The translations under genes and the position numbers were made by a program. From Holacanthus passer (Eukaryota; Chordata; Actinopteri; Pomacanthidae): a stretch of 64,000 bases of DNA. Numbering within the stretch: the stretch's first letter is position 1; the number at the start of each line of letters is the position of its first letter. Positions 48,063 through 62,100 of this stretch are shown here, piece by piece. The notes under the pieces were generated by a model that ran no database searches, was not told the origin of the DNA, and saw nothing but the letters and a program-made list of their open reading frames with translations. The stretch lies in NCBI GenBank assembly GCA_025331565.1, contig JAFREQ010000042.1, forward strand, positions 2,952,001 to 3,016,000. The letters run 5' to 3'.

Positions 48063-49498
48063 ATGCGTAGGCACCCTTTTACTTTGCAACTCCGATACTT
48101 TCTGCTGCTCAGAGGGATGTGCTGTGTGTCTCGCTGCTTTGAACTTCAACACACACAGTGCCAGCAGTTGCCAAGCAATTACAGCTTGCCTGCTCTCTGG
48201 GTGTGCCTTTGGAAAACCAGACAATGTTTTCTCTTTTTTTTCCCATTTTGTTTTTATGTTTGGTCAGAGAATGACATAAAATATGAATGAGAAATAGGGT
48301 CGGTGGCGCGGCGCTCCACGTCTGCGAGGTCCAGGTGGCGTGGTAAAGACAATCCGTCTCCTGACCGTGGTACCCAGCTGGGATGCTGAGGGCCAGATGG
48401 TCTGCTCACAACAGGTAATCACAGCCAGCATGCTGATACACTGACATCCACACAAATGGGTTACCAGAACCACCTAGAGCATTTGGGATGCTGTGATAGT
48501 ACCCTCTCCTGCCAGTCTCTGGGGCTTCTGCTACGGAGTCTGACACCGGCGCTGTGCAGTGGAAGTAGTGAGTTATGAAATGGAATTTACTCTCAATCTG
48601 AAAATGGCAAGATGCTTTTATTCATTTTTGCAAAGAAGCTCACATTCATAAACTCCACTTTAGCGTTCCTCATTTGTTAGAAGAGATGTAATGTCAAAGG
48701 ATGTTTCGCAGAAGTTTCTGTTTGTTAGGTGAATTTCTTCAACTTCTTCCATGAAAGCAATTTGTAGAGAAGGTCAGATCCTGAGGCCCAGCTCCTGTAT
48801 TAATACACTTTCCCCCTGCAGAGGCAAGCTACTTTCCCCGGTTGAGGTTTCCACTTGCATGCATTCATTGAATTCATTATTTTGAAAGGTTTGGGGTATT
48901 ATTTATAGTGTTGGAATAAAATGTTAAAAACTGTATACGTGGCATAATAAGTGGTCTTAAAAAAAAGGTCAGAGTCTCTTTGCGCTGCGCTTTCAAGACA
49001 AAAGTTTGGAGTCCCAGTCACGAAAGGTTTGCAGGTTAATGTCGAGGTAGAAAGTGAATTTGAACATGTTACGTAAAGATGCCCCTGCCAAGAAAACTGC
49101 AAAGCATCACCCAAAGCGATCGCATTCATCTTTAATGATGCGAGGCGATTCATTATCATTATGTCTAATAATCATATATATTAGCAATGAAGCCGATGTC
49201 TTGCTGTCAGCTCACTTTAGATAAATCCCTCCAGTGTGATACAAACAGCTCTATAACGCACACACACCTCCCCCAGTCTCTAACTTGCTCCCCCTCCCTC
49301 TCTGCCTCTTTCAGCTCACTGAACTGAGTGAAATGTCTTTCCGACTAAATGATTTTTTTTTTTTTTGCACGGTGGGAACGTTGCCATGGAGACAACAGTC
49401 CCCCCCCCCAGCCCCTCCTCCCACTTTTCTCTCTCAACAGTCTACAGCATTAAAGCTGTGCTAACTGGTGCATTGTCACGTGTGCATCGTGGTGATCG

Positions 49499-49500
<2 letters not shown>

Positions 49501-49575
<75 letters not shown>
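49501..49575. repeat. Long (GT)n microsatellite, about 37 units
   Basis: The longest uninterrupted dinucleotide repeat in the window; it lies between med25 and syt3. Confidence 0.97.
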
Positions 49576-49576
<1 letters not shown>

Positions 49577-50331
49577 ATTTCGCTCTTCTTGAACTGTTAA
49601 CGCTGTCGGTGTGCTGCAGGTGCCCCATGATGAGTGTGTCTATATATACAGAGCTATCCTCCTCCACCTCCTGCTTCCACTTCCACACACATCCTGCATG
49701 CAGCCATCCCCTCTCTTCTCCAGGTTTTCCCATTCGTGTCCTCCTCCTCCTCCTCCTCCTCTCGCACTCTTCATCCTCCTTCGTTTGTTTAATCCTCTCC
49801 TACTCCTCCTTCTCTGTCATTCCCCTGCACATCTGAGCTTCCTCCTCTCTGCTCTCTGCAGAAGTGGCCGACCGCTGCTGGTCTGCATCTTCGGCTTGAG
49901 CGAGAGATAATGACCACATGACAAATAATATTTTAAAAATAAAGCAAGACAAACTAGAAGTAGGGAGGCCAGATGGAGGAGAGAGCACGGGGCGGGCGGC
50001 CGTGCTCCATTTTGCATTTAGGCAAAACGCGGCCACAATAAAGAATTCATGACAAAGTGGCTGAATAATTACACACGACTTAATGCACAGCAGAAAGTCA
50101 GAGAGCTCGGCGGAGAGAAAAAGTTCAGGCTGCTTCTGTCCAGGTAGAGCGTCCTACCTTCCACGCCTGAGTCAAATATAGACTGTGTACATCTGAAATG
50201 CCCAGGGCCTTGCATTTTATATATAGCACACTGGCTGGGATGTGTGACAGCAGCTCCAGCACCTCTCCTGCCTCCCAACCTGGCGGATGCAAAAGAAGCG
50301 AGAGAGAGACGAAGCTGGATGATACATATCC

Positions 50332-50337
50332 TTTATT
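50332..50337 (-). terminator. syt3: Distal candidate syt3 polyadenylation signal (AATAAA)
   Basis: The first canonical AATAAA on the minus strand after the syt3 stop that I could find, about 3.5 kb downstream. An ATTAAA variant at 51651-51656 is a proximal alternative. Confidence 0.3.
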
Positions 50338-50756
50338 TCCGTTATCGTTGCTTCAGCCACACTGTTACTTACACATTCACCTAAATCCTGCAACCAGCTG
50401 TCCTGACTGAAACAATCGCCCTCACTCAGATTCTCAGCTTGAACCAATAAAAAAGTAAACCTCTTGAATAAATTATATATATATAAAAAAAAACAAAATC
50501 AAAAAGAATACCAATTCGAGATAAATACAGCATAAACAATGTTATTTCATCATCGTTTGTTTTTGACCACAGAGATAAACAATTGCTAGGTCTCCATTTA
50601 GTCGTCATTAGTAGTATTAGTATCAAGTTCATTGTCAGATTTTGCTTAAAGCATCACTTATATAATTTTTCATTGCATCAAGTTGACATCATTCATGTTA
50701 ATATAAGCATGCAAACATGTTTCCCCATGACCATTCAGAACTGCACTAACACGAGA

Positions 50757-50797
<41 letters not shown>

Positions 50798-53700
50798 GGA
50801 GAGGACAGGTGTCATCGGGAGAGAGAAAGAAAGAGGGCAAGATGGAGGGATGCGAGATAGCAGAGGAAAAAAAATAGAGCGAGAAATGGATAGGTGAGGG
50901 GGAGTCGGAGCGGGAGGAAAGGTGAGGGTTGAGGATGAGTAATCAGACAGTAATCAGACAGACAGAAACAGAAAGGAAGGAGGGAGGGATGGTGGAGGGA
51001 GGAGGAGGAGGAGAAGGGAATGTGCTGGTTCCACTATGAGTTTTGTAATCTATCACCAGGCAGTAACACAAGGGCTAAATAGGGTAGACACAAGCAGAGA
51101 GAGAGAGGCTGGGAAAGACAGAGTTATGGGGCCTCGAGACCAATGGATCAATAACATATCTACTTATACAAGCTGATCAATAATCCCCCAGCTGACCGAC
51201 CAGAATACTCGCAGGTATGATGGGGGGATGTGCCACCTCCCGCATACCCGATCAAGCACGATGGTAAGTCTCGCCGCACATCCACGGTCCAGAGGCAAAG
51301 AGAAAGTAGATCCCCTCCCCTGAAACACACACGCACACCTCCAGCGAAAGTGTGTGTGCGAGAGGATGAAGGGGGGAAACGAGAGCAATACAAGTAGCTG
51401 TGAGGTGTTGTACTGTTGTTCTGCTGAGGTTACAGTAGTAGTCGTAGTAGTAGCGGCGACAGACATGGCTTTATAAGTCTGTATCGGCTCACACAGGAAG
51501 TGCAGAAAATCCCAGGCGCTTGTTTTCTCACGACACCTCGTCCCTGTCGTTTGCTTTAAGGGGATTTAAATTTGTCATGATCTGTAGAAACAAATGAGCC
51601 TCGGATGTTTTTTTTTTTTCTTCATTTTTTTTTTTGTGTTCCTTCTTAAATTTAATCAAAACACACCCAACAATTGAATTTTCAGTCACTGTGCCATCTG
51701 GTTTTTTCCCTCGGACATACAGTACACAAATTACTGAAAGAAGTACACGATCAACACAGTTACTTACATCAGGCAAAGGGTTAGAGAGGAGAGGAGGGTT
51801 CAATGATTGGCAGCTGATTTCAGAGACGACATAGACAATACAAACTAATGTCTATGAAAGACAGTGTTTCCCCACCTAGTGCAATGAGGCACGTATAGTA
51901 CACACACACATTCTCACACACACACAAACACACACACAGGCACGCACACACAAAATGGCTCCTCGTAAAGACACGGGACAGAAGACACGTTTGGCTCCGA
52001 GACGAGCGTTTCAGTCTGTGGACGCCGGGGTTTTGGGGGAGTGAGGGAGGCGGAGACAGAAAAGAGGACGAGGGAGGCGGTGAGCACACAAACGTGTCAC
52101 ACACAAAGGCATACACACACACACAGACGCGCACAAATACAAAACAAACACACCCACAAACACGGAAACACACACTAATAAAAGCAACACGGACGTGTGT
52201 GTCCTTCTAAAGTCTTGTCAGGGACATGATGTGGATTTGAAGGTTTTCTCAGTCGAAGCTGGACGATGACTTCTTGAGAAAAGAAAAGGAAAAATAAACG
52301 TCCTGGAATGGTAGAAAAATAAAGTGGTGATTTCCTTCCCTGTGGAGTTCGTCCTCCAGCGAGTGCAATCCAAACAGACGCCGGTCCAGTTCCGACGCAG
52401 GTTTCATCGACCTGCCGAGTCCCACGTCAGGACGAGTCTGCAGAGGACGACCAACCAGTCCGCGTCTCTCAGAAGCTCACGTCCTCGGCGGACTTTAAAA
52501 AATGGCATGAATAAACTTTTTCTGATGATTGAACTGATGCTGTATCACACAAACAACAAAGCAAAAACAGTCGAAATAAAAACGGATACTTGATGAGCAC
52601 CATGAGGACAGAAAGTATGAGGAAGAGGGACACATTTCAAGGTTGCTTTACATGCTGAAACCAATGAGTCCACCCTCATTTTCACTCCTCTGACATCAGT
52701 AAAGACGCTTTGTTGTCTTTCCTCTGGGGAAAATAAGCGAGTTGAGTCTGAAACACGAGGGTTCGGCGTCTGGAGAAGCCTCCAGAACGAGCCGGGAGAA
52801 TCCACCTCGGAGGTTTTGTCCTGCTAAGTACTACGTGAGACGTTTTTTTTTTTTTTTTCCCATACAGTACGGCACATACTGTACACCAACGTCGCAAAGA
52901 AAAATATCGACATAGTGATTTTCTTCTTTTAAAGTCTGTACAAGGGCGTGAACCTTTGGTCCTGGTTTGATGACCATTCTAGGATGGCTTTTTTTTTTTT
53001 TTGTTTTCAAGAGAGAAAAGTTTGTCACATCACACTCCTCCTAGATGAAACACTACACTAATCTGAAAGCACACATGAACTACGCACATACTACAAACTC
53101 TGTGTGTATTCGTGTGTGTGTGTATGTGTGAGTTATGTGTGTGCGCTCCTTCACTTGGCCCCAAATTTACACCCGATATCAGTCCTACTGTTCCATTTAG
53201 TGTCTGCATGTGTTTGTTAATGTGTTGTCTATTGCTCAAAGTGTAGTTGGTGATGGATGTTGTATTTTTTTTTTTTATCCCCACGGCTCGGTAAAGACGG
53301 CACAGGACTTGGAGGATTCATTAGCAGGAGCAAAACAGCACTAGCAGTCGGACACTAGCAGTGTCTCCGCGTCTCTCTTTCTTTGATGGAGAGAATTATT
53401 CACAGATGAGAGGAAAGAAAGGAAAGTCTGGAGCTGGAGAGATGATAATGACCTGAGGAAAGAGGGGATAAGGGAGAAGAGGCAGATTAAGAGAGAGAGA
53501 CAGTCGAGGGGGGCGAGAGAATATATAAACAGCATGCAGTACTGTAAGTCTGGGGGGAGGATGGGGGGGGATGCATTACATAACCCGTAACATCTAGATT
53601 ATACAGATGCTTCTGCCTTAGAGCTCCTACTTCTGACAGCTCCACAGCCTTCACTTTATCACACGCTCACAGTTAGGTCATGCTTTTAAAGGCTCGGACG

Positions 53701-53883
53701 GTTTTATGTGTAAATCCGACTCTGCCGCTCCGTACGTGGATGTACTTTAAGATCCAGTACAGTCGCTCCTGTTTGCAGGCAGAAATCATGGCGGCTTGGG
53801 AACGTATGTGGAATAATGATGCACTTCCCAGTACGCTAGAAAAACATCGTACAGTATGCGTGATGAGACGGAGGCTCACAGTT
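50338..53883 (-). other. syt3: Possible long syt3 3'-UTR / downstream region
   Basis: This follows the syt3 stop and holds no coding signal. It has T-rich and A-rich runs, a CA-rich stretch near 51900-52175 and a GA repeat at 50760-50794. Brain-expressed synaptotagmin genes often have long 3'-UTRs, but the end cannot be fixed from sequence alone. Confidence 0.4.
50760..50794. repeat. (GA)n microsatellite
   Basis: A pure AG run within a purine-rich segment that continues to about 51020. Confidence 0.92.
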
Positions 53884-53973
53884 TTAGTCGGAGTGAGGAC
53901 TGTCCACCACGATGTGCGGCTTCGGGGAGGAAGCTGTAGCAGTCTTCGACACGAACGTGCCGATCGCTTTTTC
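53884..53973 (-). CDS. syt3: syt3 last exon (C-terminal tail)
   Basis: Acceptor TCCTGCAG at 53974. Encodes 29 residues, EKAIGTFVSKTATASSPKPH then IVVDSPHSD, and TAA. The tail after EK is serine-rich and differs from the mammalian tail as I recall it. Confidence 0.88.
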   Translation of the reverse strand, partial: EKAIGTFVSKTATASSPKPHIVVDSPHSD

Positions 53974-55800
53974 CTGCAGGCGGAGAGAGAATTTGCTTTT
54001 ATTAATACTTCATGACAAGAGGAAACACTTTTTCTACATCCAGTTGAAATAAATACAATTTTTTGATATGAACGTCACCAACTGTTATGTTAGTACCACT
54101 GCTACTGTACAGTGGCGGAAAGACATGAAGGACATTAACTCTAAGGAATTATGGGAAATATGCTGATTCACTTCCTTGCCGAGAGTTCGAAGAAAAGACT
54201 GATAGCACTCTCGGTTCTGTAACGGTGGTGGCTTCATATTTACCATACAGATATGGGAGTAGTATCGATGTGTGAAGAGAGCTGTGAACATGTTTGAGAT
54301 CATCTTTAAATATTTCACACGACTATAATTAAACACACGTACAACTCTACTACAGCCACAGTTAGTAGTTACTTTCCTATAACGAAGATTTGACATGCAA
54401 ACATATAATTAGCTTTTAAAAATATGATGCATGTTGTAGATTAATTAGCAAACAATATAAAATAATTAAAATTTGTTTCACATAACGGCACATTCTGCTT
54501 CTGCTGCTAATACTTAGACATACTGTTAAGTGAATGTGAGACTTTTACTTGTAATGGACTTTTTCTAGTACTGGGCTGATTCTTTTTTCATAAGTAAAAC
54601 ATCTAAATAATTGTTTTATTGCTGCTAATTGAATGACTCCTGTATCACTACGCCTACTGCTGCTGTTCCTCTCCTGCTATTGCTGCTTCTATTCACACTG
54701 ATAATCATCATCATCTTCAGTTATCAGGCCCAGAACCAACAGCAGAACTGAACATAACATATGTGCTATGAGATCATACTCATGGCCGCACACACACACA
54801 CACACACACACAGAGTCACGCTCACACACACACGAACACACATGATCACATGCTCATTACCTCCACAAGCTGATGCCAGTGCTCTATCGGTTTGCGTGGA
54901 TTGGCCAACATGGCCGACCAGTGCTCCCTCCCCGGACCTTCGGCTTCGCTGCCCACGCGACACATCCCTATAACCTCGTTATGACCAATGCTGACACGCG
55001 GCGAGGGACGGAGGCGAGGACGAGGGAGAGAGAAAAGGAGGGTAGGGAAAGAGAGAGAGAGGGAGACAAGGCTCGTAAGAAACAGGCAGAGAGAGTCTCA
55101 TTTATCAACGGTGAGTAGTGGGGAAAGAGTAGAGCGGCCGAGGAAGGGCGCTGAATAGCAGCTCGCAAACACACACAGCCCAGGATAAAAGCTTGATGTC
55201 AGCGGGGGAGCAGGCACGAGCACAAACATACAAAAGCACACACCTATGGAGATGCCAAATGGAGGGCAGACTACATAATAGGGAGGCGGTGCAGCTATAC
55301 ACAAACACATCAAGCGGCCAAGTGTTGCTGCGAGCGGCAGACAGACAAACACTGGCAGGGTTACACTTCTTTCACCATTAGCATAAATCATGCTTATTCA
55401 TGAGGTATGTAAAACAGGGAGCGTCCACCAGGAGGCTGACTCATGAGGGGGCCTCATCATGTTCGACACGGACGCAACACCAGCAAGACGCGGCAACCCA
55501 AAGGTAACAGCAAACATTACGCTGCATGTGCAAACACACATTCGACGAGCGGCACGCTTCACACCGACGATCATCTCCGAGCCCCCGGAGCCGCCGTGCA
55601 ACAACACCTCAGCTCGCTCACCAGTCATAGTCCATCACTGCGATGATGATGGATACGCTCTCTATGTTTTCATTGGGAATGTCAAACACCAGCGCCTCGT
55701 TGTACGTGGGGTTCAGCGTGTTCTTCTTAATGGACGTCTTCCTCTTTTTTAGCCTTCGCCCGTCACAGATCAGAGAGGCCTTCACATACGGGTCTGAAGG

Positions 55801-55838
<38 letters not shown>

Positions 55839-56139
55839 GATGGGAGAAGAGAAGAGAGGGAGGTGGGATGAGAAGCGGCAAAGAAGAAAGACAGTGGGAG
55901 ACGGAAAGCGAGGGGGTGGAAACAGAGGGGAGAAGATAAGGAGGGACTCCTGCAAACACTGTTTTGCTATGTCGGTATTATGCTCACAGGTATCTGCGTC
56001 TGTAACACATGAAAGGCGTGAAAATCAAGTCACCTTGGCAAAGCTGGATTAAGAGCACAAAGGTAAAAAAAAAAAGGAAAAGCACCACAGGTTGAATCAC
56101 TTCATTCAACATGTGCAGCTCGGTGACGGCAGCCAGGAG

Positions 56140-56177
<38 letters not shown>

Positions 56178-59100
56178 CCTCCATTTTTATTCTGCGTGTT
56201 TACGCATCTTACAGGCACCGCAATCATCCCGGGATCATTGTGCCGATAACAACGTTAGCGTCATTATTGTTTGAGATCACATTTAATGTGAGAGGGCGCT
56301 GCAATCAACTGTTAAAGTGAAGGATAACTAAAGACAAAACCTTTTTATAACACCTGGTTAATCCAATATTAGTATTACAACTAACAGCTCTTGATTATCA
56401 GTCTCGCGGGGGAAACTGTTTCTGCAGACAAACACTAATTGCTGCTACACCTGCAGCTGATATTGCACCACAAAACACGACTTTTACTGGTTGTTGTGTT
56501 TGTAACAAATGAACTTTAGAGCTTTGGGTAATTTATGCATAATGTATAAACTCTGCCTCTGCTTCTCCAAGGAAAAATCCACCTGCAGATTCTGTTGCAC
56601 CGTTAGAAGCGATCAATGCGGTGATGCTCGATGCACCTTTTTTTTTTTGAGCAAAGATTTATATTAATCTATTTCTTGGCACTTTTCCTGATCATGCTTC
56701 ATCTGCTTCTACTTCAGTTAGTGATCCAGTTTTGAAAACATCTCTCTGCTTTTGCACAAACGTGTCGGTTTTACTTGAAGGATGACGGAGCAGTAAAGAT
56801 AATGAAAGTAAAAGAAGCGATGCATTCCTCAGTTTAAGCGCACGACTCTGTGTCTTGCAGCTGCATTGCATTCTGGTCCACCGAGGCTCGGTGGAAAAAA
56901 CTTCTTCATTTCAAGCTTAAAAGTTGCTCTTTTATTCCAAAAGCTGGTTTCAGACCAGTTATTATTCTTCATGTTTGATCAGTTATTACCCAGAATAAGA
57001 TTTAAACCTGAAGGAGCCCGAGAAAGCAACATACATCAGCGGCGGCTGCTTTTGAGACAGTGTTAAAGCTGTTTTCTGTCATATTTCTCCGGTAAATGAG
57101 TTTCCTGTCAGACTGCTCGCTGCAGCTCTCGCAGCAGCCTGATGTGTGTGTGTTAATCCTTTACCTGAGAAGCCGGTCAGGTCCATGGCTTTGAGGTTGG
57201 TGGCCTTGATGATTGTAGCGGTGAGCCTGCCTGCAGTGGGCAGGTAACACAGCGAGAAATTAAGCTCCCCGAGATCAGCCTTCTCCTGTAGGTCACCACA
57301 CACACACACACACACACACAGGGACAGGGATCAGAATTGGAGGAGGGATGCTGTGTCAGAGTCAGATAGGAAGAAAACACTAACTGAGAGACATGCTTTG
57401 GTTCGCTATCATCGTCCAGAGAAGAGCTACATCTGTGAGTGACGGCGGGCGACAGCGGGCGTCCTAATGCGGACAGGCAGAGTGTTTAGGCAGAGGGGAA
57501 GTGCCGTCACTGTAAATGAATCATATGCCAATCTGTCGATGTCCCCGAGTGGAGGAAAGTGTTAAGTAGAGGTGACGATTCTCCGGGCTTTTTATACCCC
57601 CCCCTCTGACTCCCATCTACTGATCATCTCGCTGCCTGTGGTCTCAGTGGCACCACAGTAATGACACCGGCGGTATTCAGGTCACACTGTGGCATGATGA
57701 CTCCTTAGTGGCTTCGAGCCTCACTAATCAATACTTCTCCGGGTGAAACACTGAAATACGGCGAGAGGCCGATGCTTTAAACTTATTTAATAAATGAAAC
57801 ATCCATGCCAAAAAAATATAAGACTTTGCTCCATCTAATTTGCTAATAGCCTTCTATGAATATTTCATATAAATCTACTTGGACGCCGCGTGATAAAAAG
57901 TTTGGATGTGGCCAGCGATGCCTTTCCAGTAATCTATCTGGACTCTCCTGTGCCGTGTTTTTACATTAACAGACTCTGAATGAATCTCAGCTGCAAACAG
58001 CTTCCTGCGTCATCTCGGTACAGTGTGAGTGTATGATCTTAAGAACGATGCACGCGCGTCTTTGAGTGACAGCGAAGAAAGAATCCTGCAAGAAACGGAT
58101 TTAAATACCACTGAACCGACGGCATTTGACTTTTATTTTGTAAACCAAGTGGATTCGTGTGGTTTGAATTCTATTTCTGTAATTTCCAGAAGGTCATTTC
58201 AAGCTTTTTTCAGATACTAGATTTTTAATTTTCGCATCTTTTTCTCGGCACATGTGACAGAACATAACCTCACTCCTCAGTAAGCTGAATCTTCTGGTTA
58301 GACTTTTACTTTTTTTTAAATTTCGGTGTCTGAATTTCACCAGTTCAATCTGAGCAGCCTGATATTTCAGCTTGACTTGAGTTTTCTGATTGAAAAAAGA
58401 CCGGTTGAATTTTAGACACATGAAATACAACATTTTGAACATTGATCACGTTTTCAAAATTGCACAAATTGAAGTGATCAAATAAGTTTTAATAGGTGAT
58501 TTTCCAAGTTCAATATTTCAGTGCTTTTAATTCAGTGTTAAATTTGAACATGCAGATATTCATTCAGTTGCTTGTAAGATTCAAACTATCGTGGTCTCTC
58601 TTTGCTTCCATGGAGTCACCTTTGCTGTGATAGAAGAGCTGACCAGACTGTGCAACACATATCAACATACATGATGTATGTGGATCCTCTGTCCAGCTGT
58701 TAACAAGAACACAGGGCACATTTTGCACCTTTTATAGTTTCACATTTACTCACATGTGCATATATCTCGTGTTTATATTTATCATTTGGCTTCAGACTGC
58801 CAAAAAATCTTTGCACATTTTTATCTTTATTTTTCATTTATTTTCTCTTTCTTCCAGGCAATAATTCAGTTTCATTTTCCTGCCATGGATGCATGCGTTT
58901 CCACTTGAAATCTCAAACTGAAACTGTCACTTGTGTCATGTTTGATATGCTCCACTCCTGGCGTTATCCCATCTATCACTGCTTTGGCCCATATTCTGCA
59001 GCTGCGAGGGGCCGATATCGCCACAAGGCTCATTCAGATTTCATCTAGTCTAATCTAACGTGGCCATCTCCTCCAAATGAATGCCATTATTGTGGCTCGT

Positions 59101-62100
59101 TTCTGCGGCAGAGCCTCGTCCTTACCGCGGTGCCCTCCACGATGTCCCTCCACACGGGTTTGTCCCCGCTGCCCTCGCTGAAGTCCAGCAGGTTGTCCAC
59201 CACGACCTGGCCGATCAGGTCGTGTCTGGAGAAGCGGTCGAAGTCGTACACTGAGAAATGCAGCTTCCTGGAATGTAGCTCATTCAGCGGCACGCCGAAC
59301 TGAAACGTCTCGTTGAACACTGGGTTTAAGGTCTTTCTGTGAACCTGAGAGAACGAGACGGACGGAGTTTAGAGAATTTATACTTACATTACATCCTGCA
59401 AGGTACAGTGTGATTATTCTGAACATACGCAGTCCCGGTGAAATACCTACTGGGCAGGTTCAGGGGAATTAGCACAGGGAATAAGGGGGGAACAAACAAC
59501 GACATTATTTTACAGCCTGCTCGGCCTGTAATGACACTATAATTACAGTGAAAAGGGGGTTAACAGGGGACTACTTCCTTTTACAGCCCACACACCCAGA
59601 CTTACAGTGTAATAAGGGCCGCTAATGGCCGTGGCCGTCGCCTCCGCTGTGTAACTCGTGCACGCTTTTCAAAAACAGTTGGTCAAACATAGATTGAATT
59701 TTGTACATTTTATCTGTTGAGCAGTTTTCCTCATTCTGTACGTCGTCCAATAAATTAAAAAGGTTATGAGAGATGCATCCGGCTCCTTAACTGTTTATGA
59801 CCTGATGTTATGAAAGGACATTAAAGCTGGTTTAGCTTCTTCCGTATCATCAGTTTTGAGCATCAGATTCAACATTGGATGTGAAAACTGCATTGCGCTG
59901 TATTTTATGATCACTTTGAAAAACATAACTGTTTCATAGCTACAGAGACAGAAAGCTTAATGTAATGTTTTATCCCACTGCCACAAAAATAATCCACTGT
60001 TTATTAATAATAGCATGTTTATTTTAAAGAGTGCTGCATGTCATCATTTTAAAATATACTAAACGTCACTATTTCATTACGATGTGAAGCCATTTTTCCT
60101 GCCTTGTTACCTGCGAACCTCTTATTCCCAAACTCATCTTCTTATCCTTACATATTTATCTCTGCATATGTGCCCACTTTATTGATCCCCTGTATATACT
60201 GAATAATTACACAGTGATTTATGGGCCGTAATCTAAAGCAAATGTATTTTCCTTGCCCCCGTCTGTGCCTTTCATGTTACCATCATTTTCACATTTGACA
60301 CATTTGCGTTGACGACTGCATTCCAGTCGCAGACATGAGCCGATCCTCAAAGATAACTTGAGGCCGGATTCTGAAAAACCCAGCGGGTTGTTTGACAACG
60401 CTTAATGCTGTTTTGAAGACGCGTCCTGAATCCTCAAAGACCCCGGTGTTTTGCTGGTATGAAAAATATTCCAAAGTACATTTTCAGCCTGTTTTACAAA
60501 GTGCCATCCGTTTCTTCAACCAAACAAACTGGATGTCTTTCATATCGGCAAAATAAGGGAATCGCAGAGGATTCTGGACACGTCTTCAGAAACACAGGAA
60601 GCGCTGTCAGACGACCTGCCGCATTTTTCAAAGGTTGTCTTTTTATCTGTGACTCAAATGCAAAATGCAATGCATCAATGCAAAAGTCACATATGTAAAA
60701 ACTAGGCTTATCAAAGTGGCACAACACCGGAGCTATATTTGGTCAAAACGCTTTCTTGTGCTGAATCTTTTTCCACAGATTTGAGGAGTTTTGGCGAATG
60801 GTGTTTTTTGTTCTGTCTGTTTTCTGCTCCTGTAAAACAACCGCTTCATCTTCCGTTTTATCCAGAACAAACTGGAAACGTATAAGGTGGACAAGATGAG
60901 ACATGAGCTACAGATATTATCTCATGTTAATTTAAGTATTTTAAATTGATCTGCATTCCTACAGAAAACAGACACATCAGGACGCAGAATATTCTGGAGC
61001 AGTTTGCGGCCGACCTGCCGAAACGTCCTTGAGCAACATAATTAACCTCCACCGCGCCGCTCGACCTTGGTCCTCGGCCAGAGGGAGAAAAGTGAATTTC
61101 ACCTGTTCTTGCGAGGTGAGGAATCAAATCAAACCTGCTGAAATGAAATAAAGACATAAAACTAAATCTAGAACTCAATATTTTGTTTCCCAACTCGTAC
61201 AAGGTGCAAGATTTCTCTCTTTTCAACGTTGACGACACGTTTCCTGCAGGTAACTGTGTTTATTCTGAGTTATTCCACCTCTGTTTCGACGGTATGTTGC
61301 GTTTCCCGCCTTTTCCATCCGTTGCCTCCATAACAAGTCAAATAAAAAACGGATCAAATCAGAGAATTCAGTCTGATGGAAAGCGAAGCCGCAATTTCCT
61401 GCTCATCATATTTTAACACATCGCGGACGGCGTTTGTAAATTTGTCTTCAATCTCCAACACAAAAATTTTTTACTATTTGTTGATTTACTGTTGGGATTT
61501 ATTTGCTATGCAAGCATTTGATATAAATGCTGTCATGCAATAAAGCCTGTGATAATTAAAATGTGACACACACTCGATTTTCCAAATCCAACTTTTGTCA
61601 CTGCATGAGTGGGTCCGTCACTCCGGCTTATTAGCACTTGATGATTACTTGTTAGCTTTGGATTAAACATGCCTCCGACGGAGACGCCGTGCTTTTAGAA
61701 ACCAGGAACACAAAGCTCCAACGTCTCCTTGTAGGTGATGTATGTCTCCCTTTTGAAGCGAGTTGGAGGGATGAAAGCGAGGCAAAAATATGAGAGGTGT
61801 AAAAATCCCATGTTAATGAGGGCGTGATTGAAATGAAACAATCATCTGCACTCTAAACAAAAGAGGAGCTGTATTATGCAAATGATTGAAGCATTCATAC
61901 TTTTCAATGGCTGGCTGAGGGGGCTTTTGTGATATACAGGAGACAGTCGCACAAAGGGGAGAAATTTCAAACTGGTACAGATCATCGAAAGCTTGTCGCA
62001 CTTTTCCTGCCTCTACAGTACTTCTGACCCATTTCAGCTTCAGAATCTCTCTCATCCCGACACTGCACAAAAGTACTGATGGTATTTATGGACAGACAAC

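Larger units (their letters stand above)
45433..50331. other. Intergenic stretch between med25 and syt3
   Basis: No exon recognised. It contains a TTC repeat, a repeat fragment at 45940-46025, a unique-looking block near 46150-46500, a second near 47530-47850, two GT microsatellites and CT-rich sequence near 49660-49860. Confidence 0.6.

Noticed and set aside
49468..49836. Cys/Val repeat proteins encoded by GT arrays
   Set aside because: Pure artefacts of dinucleotide repeats, as at the other CA/GT arrays in the window.
60459..60727. Opposed open frames with similar peptides, possibly a duplicated small gene
   Set aside because: The similarity is explained by an inverted DNA repeat; neither frame has splice or start context.
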